Below, one piece after another: positions 59,582 through 64,000 of a stretch of DNA of 64,000 nt. The notes below the pieces were generated by a model. The model worked only from the letters and a program-made list of their open reading frames with translations. It searched no databases and was not told the DNA's origin. Source of the DNA: JAJDXO01 sp965213765 (lineage in GTDB: Bacteria; Pseudomonadota; Alphaproteobacteria; Rhodospirillales; UBA2165); the NCBI GenBank assembly GCA_965213765.1, contig OZ243926.1, positions 3,410,001-3,474,000 on the forward strand, given 5' to 3'. Each line of letters opens with the position of its first letter. Positions within the stretch are counted from its first letter, which is position 1. The position numbers and the translations under genes are program-made.

Positions 59582-60444
59582 GACGACTGTCTCCCGAAAA
59601 TACCTTGGGGCCGGAACAGAAGAACCAAAATGAAAAGCAGGAAAGCCGCCGCGAGGGTCAGCCCGGGATCAATCAGTGTCGCCACCGCGGTTTCGGCAAG
59701 CCCTAGAATGAAGGCGGCAACAATCGTGCCCTTGATCTCTTTTACGCCACCCAGGATCACGATGATCAGCGCCTTCATCGTAAAGACGACGCCGATTGAG
59801 GCGTCGAAGGTATCGAACATACTGATCAGGGAGCCGCCTGCCGCCGTCACCGCGCCGCCAAGGGCAAACGCCATTGCCGAGACTTTTTCGACATTGATGC
59901 CGACGAGACCGGCCGAGTCGGGATTAACGGACACCGCGCGCAAGCGCAATCCCGAGCGGGTGTTGCTTAACCACACATAAAGGATTGCCGCCAATATGGC
60001 GGCACCAAGAAATGCGATGATCCTGTTTACGCCGTAGGCCTGTCCGAAAATCTCGTAGGGTATTTCAAGATATTCGTAGTTGAAGTATTCGCCGCCAAAA
60101 ATGGCGTGCAGCAATCCGATAAAAATAAAGCTGATTCCGAACGTGGACAGAATGCTGTCCACCTCCAACTGTCCTTCGGTTTTCGCGCGTCTCACGAGGG
60201 GCAGGAGAAAAACGCGATAGATGAGCCAATTCAGAACAAATGCGGCGGGGGCCAAGATGATGATAGCCAGAACGGGATTAACCTGGGCGCCCGTAAACAG
60301 CCATAAGGCACCGAATGAACCGGCCACCAAAATCTCGCCGTTGGCCAAATTCATAATTCGGGCAACGCCGTATTGAAGTTGAAGCCCCATCGCGATGAGC
60401 GCATAGGTGCCTCCCAGCAATATCCCGCCAAGTAGTATTTCCAT
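59578..60444 (-). CDS. LivH-type ABC permease
   Basis: A 288-residue permease: LLGGILLGGTYALIAMGLQL and YGVARIMNLANGEILVAGSF (the LivH start), RSGLRLRAVSVNPDSAGLVGINVEKVSAMAFALGGAV (cytoplasmic coupling loop) and IVILGGVKEIKGTIVAAFILGLAETA. About eight spans. It pairs with the LivM-like protein to form the membrane channel. Confidence 0.93.
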   Translation of the reverse strand: MEILLGGILLGGTYALIAMGLQLQYGVARIMNLANGEILVAGSFGALWLFTGAQVNPVLAIIILAPAAFVLNWLIYRVFLLPLVRRAKTEGQLEVDSILSTFGISFIFIGLLHAIFGGEYFNYEYLEIPYEIFGQAYGVNRIIAFLGAAILAAILYVWLSNTRSGLRLRAVSVNPDSAGLVGINVEKVSAMAFALGGAVTAAGGSLISMFDTFDASIGVVFTMKALIIVILGGVKEIKGTIVAAFILGLAETAVATLIDPGLTLAAAFLLFILVLLFRPQGIFGRQSS

Positions 60445-60503
60445 GGGTTAGCCAGAACTTGAGTAAAGTCCCGGCGGCGACGTGCGCCGCCGGGAAGGGA
60501 CAG

Positions 60504-61709
60504 TTATTTCCACGCCGGTTTGTCGATGACCGGCCGGGCGCCGGACCGTCCTTCGGAACTTACCCCGTAGAACTTGTCGCCTTGCCATTGACCGACCGTC
60601 CAAAAACGCGCGCTGTTCTGATTGTCGAATTTTACCGGTCCAATGACCGTTTTGAACTCGTGCTTTTTGATGTACTCCGTAACCGCTTTGCGGTCCTTGG
60701 AACCGACGGCTTCAATCGCTTGGCCCAAAATCTCGAAGCTGGCATAAGTGACGGCACTGGCCCAATAGTCGGCATCCTTACCGGTGACTTCTTTGTGCCG
60801 CTTAAAGTACGCTTTCAGCTCGGGCGTATCCGGATTAATGCCGCCCGCACCCAGAATACCCTCGGCAGTATCCTTGAACTTGCCTTTAAACGACGGGAAA
60901 CATGTCGCAACGGCCGTGTAGTAAGCCTTCACATCCAGCTTATTGATTCGCGCTTGCGCGGTCAGCCCGAACGTATCCGGCGGGTAGGACCAGGCGACAA
61001 AGGCATCCGGTTTTGCAGCCTTCGCCCCTTTGACAACAGGTGAGAGGTCTTTTGCGCCGAGCGGATAAGATTTGTCATAGACGATTTCGAAGCCTGCGGC
61101 CTTGAATACCGGACGTGCCGCGGCGGCAAGTTCGATGCCAAAGGCGTCGGCAACATTCACCATGGCCACGCGGTTGCCGATCTTGCCATCGCTTCGCATT
61201 TTCTTGAGGATATTGACCACCGCGCCGGTAAAGGTCGATGTCGAGCCCAACATAAAGAAGATATTGTCGTAGCGCTTGGTCAACGTCGGAATCTTATCGG
61301 TAATGGCAGACACGGCCAGTTGCGGATACCCCAATTTGTTGAAGATCGGAGCCGTCGCGAGGTTAAAGCCGGTGCCAAAGGGTGCGAGGATAAAATCGAC
61401 TTTATCCTGGGTCGCCAGGCGGTTGATATTCTTGATCGCTTCGCCGGGATTGGTCCGGTCATCGTATTCGATGACCTCGATTTTCGCCCGGCCACTCTTT
61501 AGTTTCAGACCGCCACGTGCGTTCACGTCGTGGGCCCAAAGCTTAACATTCGGCCAATGGGTGACGGTCGCACCGCCGGCCAATGGACCGGTCTTCGGTG
61601 CCGACATGCCCACCGTGATTGTATCGGCGCGCAAGTCGGCACCGAACATGACAACGGCGCCAATCGCCGTTGCAAGTGCAAGCGATGTTTTTAGTCTCGT
61701 CTTTAACAT
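60504..61709 (-). CDS. ABC transporter substrate-binding protein (leucine-binding type)
   Basis: A 401-residue periplasmic binding protein with a signal peptide (KTSLALATAIGAVVMFGADLRA). The mature part is of the LivJ/peripla_BP_6 type: ITVGMSAPKTGPLAGGATVT, KIEVIEYDDRTNPGEAIKNI, DFILAPFGTGFNLATAPIFNKLGYPQL and VAWSYPPDTFGLTAQARINK. In operons with aromatic dehydrogenases, members of this type bind aromatic compounds. The ligand here is not known. The 60-bp gap to the LivH-like gene and a normal ribosome-binding site (GGAG) fit one operon. Confidence 0.92.
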   Translation of the reverse strand: MLKTRLKTSLALATAIGAVVMFGADLRADTITVGMSAPKTGPLAGGATVTHWPNVKLWAHDVNARGGLKLKSGRAKIEVIEYDDRTNPGEAIKNINRLATQDKVDFILAPFGTGFNLATAPIFNKLGYPQLAVSAITDKIPTLTKRYDNIFFMLGSTSTFTGAVVNILKKMRSDGKIGNRVAMVNVADAFGIELAAAARPVFKAAGFEIVYDKSYPLGAKDLSPVVKGAKAAKPDAFVAWSYPPDTFGLTAQARINKLDVKAYYTAVATCFPSFKGKFKDTAEGILGAGGINPDTPELKAYFKRHKEVTGKDADYWASAVTYASFEILGQAIEAVGSKDRKAVTEYIKKHEFKTVIGPVKFDNQNSARFWTVGQWQGDKFYGVSSEGRSGARPVIDKPAWK

Positions 61710-61769
61710 GTGAAGTTTCTCCTTCGATTAAGGTGTAGTTCCTTGGGTACTTGCCGATAGTTCAAATCA

Positions 61770-63278
61770 TCAAAATGGATAATCGACCTCTTGTTGTCGG
61801 ACGGTCATCCATTTCAATTCCGTCATTTCGTCGATCGAAAATTGTCCGCCTTCGCGGCCGATTCCGCTCATCTTGGTTCCGCCGAACGGGATCAGGGGTT
61901 CATCAAAGGCTGTTGGCCCGTTGATATGAACCATCCCCGCATCGATCTCGTCGACCATGCGGTAGGCCCGATTGATGTCTTTCGTGATAATGGCCGCACT
62001 TAGGCCGTATGCGCTCTCGTTGGCGATCCGAATCGCATCGTCGTCACCGTCGAAGGGGATGAGTTGCGTAACGGGGCCAAAACTTTCTTCGTCGCAGATA
62101 TTCATCTCGGCGGTGACACCTGAAATCACGGTAGGATGGAAATAGTTCCCCTCACTGGTCCCGCCGCACAGAAGCTCCGCTCCTTTGTTGAGCGCGTCTC
62201 GGATGTGGTCATGGATGACATCGACTTGGCTGCGCCGGATCAATGGCCCGACTACGTTGTTGCGGTCTCTCGGATCACCGATCTTTAAGGTCTTTGTCTT
62301 TGTGACAAAGTCCTTCACAAAGTCGGCGTACAAACTGCGGTGCACGAGGATGCGCGAACTCGCCATGCAAATTTGCCCCTGGTGGATGAAAACACCGAAT
62401 GAGGCCGTGTTGACCGCATAGACCGGGTCGGCATCCGCACAAATAATAAGGGGATTTTTGCCGCCGAGTTCGAGCGTGTATTTTTTGAGGTTTCGCGCCG
62501 CCCTGGTGGCCAATAGCCGACCGACACGGGTAGAGCCCGTAAAGGCTACAAACTTGATACGACTGTCCGACGTGATGATCTCGCCAAAGGCGGTTGCGGA
62601 GCCGGGCACAACATTTACCACCCCGGACGGGATGCCCGCCTCATTCAATAACTCGCCAAGAAACAATCCACTGAGCGGTGTCTCGTCAGCCGGCTTCAGG
62701 ATTACGGTGTTTCCCGCTGCCAGGGCAAACGCGATTTTCTTCATCGACAGCAACATTGGAAAGTTGAACGGCGCTATCGTGGCGACGACCCCGAGCGGCT
62801 TTTTGAAGCTAAATGACAGCAGGCCGGGCGTATTGGAAGGCATTGTTTGGCCAAATATTCGACGGCACTCCCCCGCCGCCCCGCGTAGCATTTCAATCGT
62901 ATAATCGATTTCCATGTTGGATTTTGGGAAGGTGGAGCCGGCCTCCAGCGTGAGGATCTCCAATGCGTCTTGACGACGTTGTTCCAATAATTCCGCGGCG
63001 CGAACGAGCATTGCCTCCCGATCTCCGGGTGCCGTTTTAGACCAGGAACGGAATGCCTGGTCGGCTGTATCGATTGCCCGCATCACATCTTCGACGCTGG
63101 CCTGTTGTGCGGTGGCGATGACATCCCCGGTTGCCGGGTTTTCAACATCGATGGTTTCCGAATGGGCGGCCTTAACCCACTGGCCGTTGATAAAGAGCAG
63201 GCCGCTCCAAGCGCCAGTGCGCGGCTGAACATGATATGAATGAGTACGCGCGTACACTCTGCTCTCCCTGCGCACCAT
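61770..63278 (-). CDS. Aldehyde dehydrogenase, first gene of the aromatic operon
   Basis: A 502-residue aldehyde dehydrogenase. GLLFINGQWVKAAHSETIDV, VVATIAPFNFPMLLSMKKIA, NTVILKPADETPLSG, FTGSTRVGRLLATRAA, catalytic Glu in LELGGKNPL, catalytic Cys in HQGQICMASSRILVHRS and EESFGPVTQLIPFDGDDDAI. It is a different paralogue from the one at 55265. The ATG at 63278 has a poor ribosome-binding site. GTG at 63257 follows AGGGAG and may be the real start. The 142-bp region upstream holds direct and inverted repeats that look like operator sites. Confidence 0.9.
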   Translation of the reverse strand: MVRRESRVYARTHSYHVQPRTGAWSGLLFINGQWVKAAHSETIDVENPATGDVIATAQQASVEDVMRAIDTADQAFRSWSKTAPGDREAMLVRAAELLEQRRQDALEILTLEAGSTFPKSNMEIDYTIEMLRGAAGECRRIFGQTMPSNTPGLLSFSFKKPLGVVATIAPFNFPMLLSMKKIAFALAAGNTVILKPADETPLSGLFLGELLNEAGIPSGVVNVVPGSATAFGEIITSDSRIKFVAFTGSTRVGRLLATRAARNLKKYTLELGGKNPLIICADADPVYAVNTASFGVFIHQGQICMASSRILVHRSLYADFVKDFVTKTKTLKIGDPRDRNNVVGPLIRRSQVDVIHDHIRDALNKGAELLCGGTSEGNYFHPTVISGVTAEMNICDEESFGPVTQLIPFDGDDDAIRIANESAYGLSAAIITKDINRAYRMVDEIDAGMVHINGPTAFDEPLIPFGGTKMSGIGREGGQFSIDEMTELKWMTVRQQEVDYPF

Positions 63279-63335
63279 TGCCGATCTTTATGTCGGGCCG
63301 GATGCAGATAAATTCAGCGCTTGGGCGCCGCATTT

Positions 63336-63368
63336 TTTGTATCTAGTTTGGATACTTTGTATCAAGTT
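63336..63368. promoter_or_regulatory. Direct repeats TTTGTATCWAGTT, candidate operator of the aromatic operon
   Basis: TTTGTATCTAGTT at 63336-63348 and TTTGTATCAAGTT at 63356-63368 differ at one base and are exactly 20 bases (two helical turns) apart. Between them GTATC and GATAC form an inverted repeat with a 7-base spacer. They lie 58-110 bases upstream of the first aldehyde dehydrogenase gene, after the Rrf2-type gene. Confidence 0.55.
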
Positions 63369-63420
63369 CCTCGGTAGCGGGCGAGTCGAAAAATTCATAC
63401 TGCCGCCCGCCTCCGATTGT

Positions 63421-63897
63421 CTATCCGACGCTGATTTTGTACTCGCTTGTCGACATACGCCGGCGGACCTCTGAGACGACATCAGCGATTGTCGCTAAGT
63501 TCAGTTCATCCTCGATCGCCTTTTCGACGCCCGAGAATATATCCTTCATCGTACCATGGATAACAGCGCTCTCCGGCTGTTGATCCTCCGGCTCCCGGTA
63601 GATGTTCAGCCCGGAAAACTCGCCAAATCTCTTGGAATCCGACGAAACTTGCACCGCGTTGAATACATCCAGTAGCGTGATCTGCTCAACCGATTTAAGG
63701 AGTGTCGTGCCGCCCGTGCCCGGCCTTCCCTCAACCAAACCGGCCTTACCCAACATACTGGAGATGCGACGAATAAATGCGGAATTCGTACCAATTTCCT
63801 GCGCCAATTCATCGGAGGTGTTGCGCTCATTTCGATGGATTTCCAGTCGCGCCAGAATATGGATCGCAACCGAATATCTGGTCATATTTTTCGCCAT
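63421..63897 (-). CDS. Rrf2 family transcriptional regulator without cysteines
   Basis: A 158-residue winged-helix regulator. MAKNMTRYSVAIHILARLEI starts the protein, TSDELAQEIGTNSAFIRRISSMLGKAGLVEGRPGTGGTTLLKS is the helix-turn-helix and wing (about residues 28-70), and a helical tail follows (GTMKDIFSGVEKAIEDELNLATIADVV). It has no cysteine, so it cannot hold the Fe-S cluster of IscR, NsrR or RirA. It belongs to the cluster-free branch (CymR- or YwnA-like) and probably senses a small molecule or the operon substrate. It lies upstream of the ALDH-ABC operon on the same strand. Confidence 0.9.
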   Translation of the reverse strand: MAKNMTRYSVAIHILARLEIHRNERNTSDELAQEIGTNSAFIRRISSMLGKAGLVEGRPGTGGTTLLKSVEQITLLDVFNAVQVSSDSKRFGEFSGLNIYREPEDQQPESAVIHGTMKDIFSGVEKAIEDELNLATIADVVSEVRRRMSTSEYKISVG

Positions 63898-63906
63898 GAC
63901 ATCTCG

Positions 63907-63927
63907 CTGTAAGTAGATTGCTTACAG
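63907..63927. promoter_or_regulatory. Inverted repeat before the Rrf2-type gene, candidate operator
   Basis: CTGTAAG (63907-63913) and CTTACAG (63921-63927), perfect arms with a 7-base spacer, ten bases upstream of the regulator's start codon. The size and place fit autoregulation. The last 70 bases of the window show nothing else. Confidence 0.6.
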
Positions 63928-64000
63928 TAATGGCCTGCGTGACAAACGGCAAATCCGAAACCGGGCAGCGTATTAGCCGGAATTTCAAATGTCCGGAATT

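Noticed and set aside
1..64000. CRISPR array, rRNA operon or replication origin
   Set aside because: No regularly spaced repeats, rRNA-like sequence or DnaA-box cluster noticed on reading.

Overview
This 64 kb window comes from a GC-rich alphaproteobacterium, most likely of the Rhodospirillales type. The evidence is the set of lineage-typical proteins (MJ0042/DUF3426 zinc-ribbon protein, TIGR02302/DUF4175 protein, DUF2125 protein, L21 with a long Ala/Lys tail) and the gene order lptM-lysA, hisC-tyrA, metX-metW and rplU-rpmA-obgE-proBA-nadD-rsfS-rlmH. This is read from protein family recognition, not from a database search.

From 1 to 36.8 kb the window is mostly ordinary chromosome. It holds ftsEX (ftsX cut by the window edge), a DUF4175 protein, argH-lptM-lysA, an aminopeptidase P, an aromatic-acid-CoA-ligase-like gene with a MarR regulator, hisC-tyrA, metXW, an IS5-family insertion, korAB (2-oxoacid:ferredoxin oxidoreductase) and a long co-directional block from rplU down to rppH that includes envC, ctpA and gpmI. 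A well-formed terminator separates rplU-rpmA from obgE. A 51-base palindromic repeat lies at 11.56 kb and a half copy at 3.05 kb.

A tRNA-Ser(CGA) gene at 36.73 kb marks the change to accessory DNA, where codon use looks less GC-rich. First comes a large serine recombinase gene with its DUF2924 partner. It is split in two by a complete 3,138 bp IS1595-family transposon (38419-41556) with 26-bp terminal inverted repeats and an 8-bp target duplication, AACTGTTG. Removing the element and one duplication restores a 561-codon recombinase frame. Besides its transposase the transposon carries a passenger operon: a membrane/coiled-coil protein, a beta-class DNA methyltransferase fused to an HNH nuclease domain, and a 67-residue protein. 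A run of 11 G residues sits at the junction of the first two passenger genes, where one extra G would place a stop codon directly against the methyltransferase ATG. It is a candidate phase-variable or slippage switch.

Next (42.7-50.8 kb) is a divergent envelope-stress or polyamine-conjugation cluster related to E. coli yjfIJKLMC. It holds a DUF2170 (YjfI-like) protein with a possible ribbon-helix-helix N-terminus, a PspA/IM30 protein, a glutathionylspermidine-synthase-like ATP-grasp ligase, a carboxynorspermidine-decarboxylase-like PLP enzyme and a DUF3326 protein on one strand. On the other strand are a K+ channel, DUF2491, DUF350 and DUF1190 proteins. Two tandem copies of the palindrome TTACATGTAA lie in the shared promoter region. 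The cluster ends in a truncated rhomboid protease and a graveyard of transposase pieces (50.86-52.56 kb), followed by a flotillin/SPFH protein.

The last 10 kb is one operon-like block on the minus strand: an Rrf2-type regulator without cysteines, an aldehyde dehydrogenase, a branched-chain-amino-acid-type ABC transporter (binding protein, two permeases, two ATPases, one ATPase with an unusual 150-residue tail), a second aldehyde dehydrogenase and a coniferyl-alcohol-dehydrogenase-like SDR. It looks like an uptake and oxidation system for an aromatic alcohol or aldehyde. No rRNA, CRISPR array or replication origin was seen.
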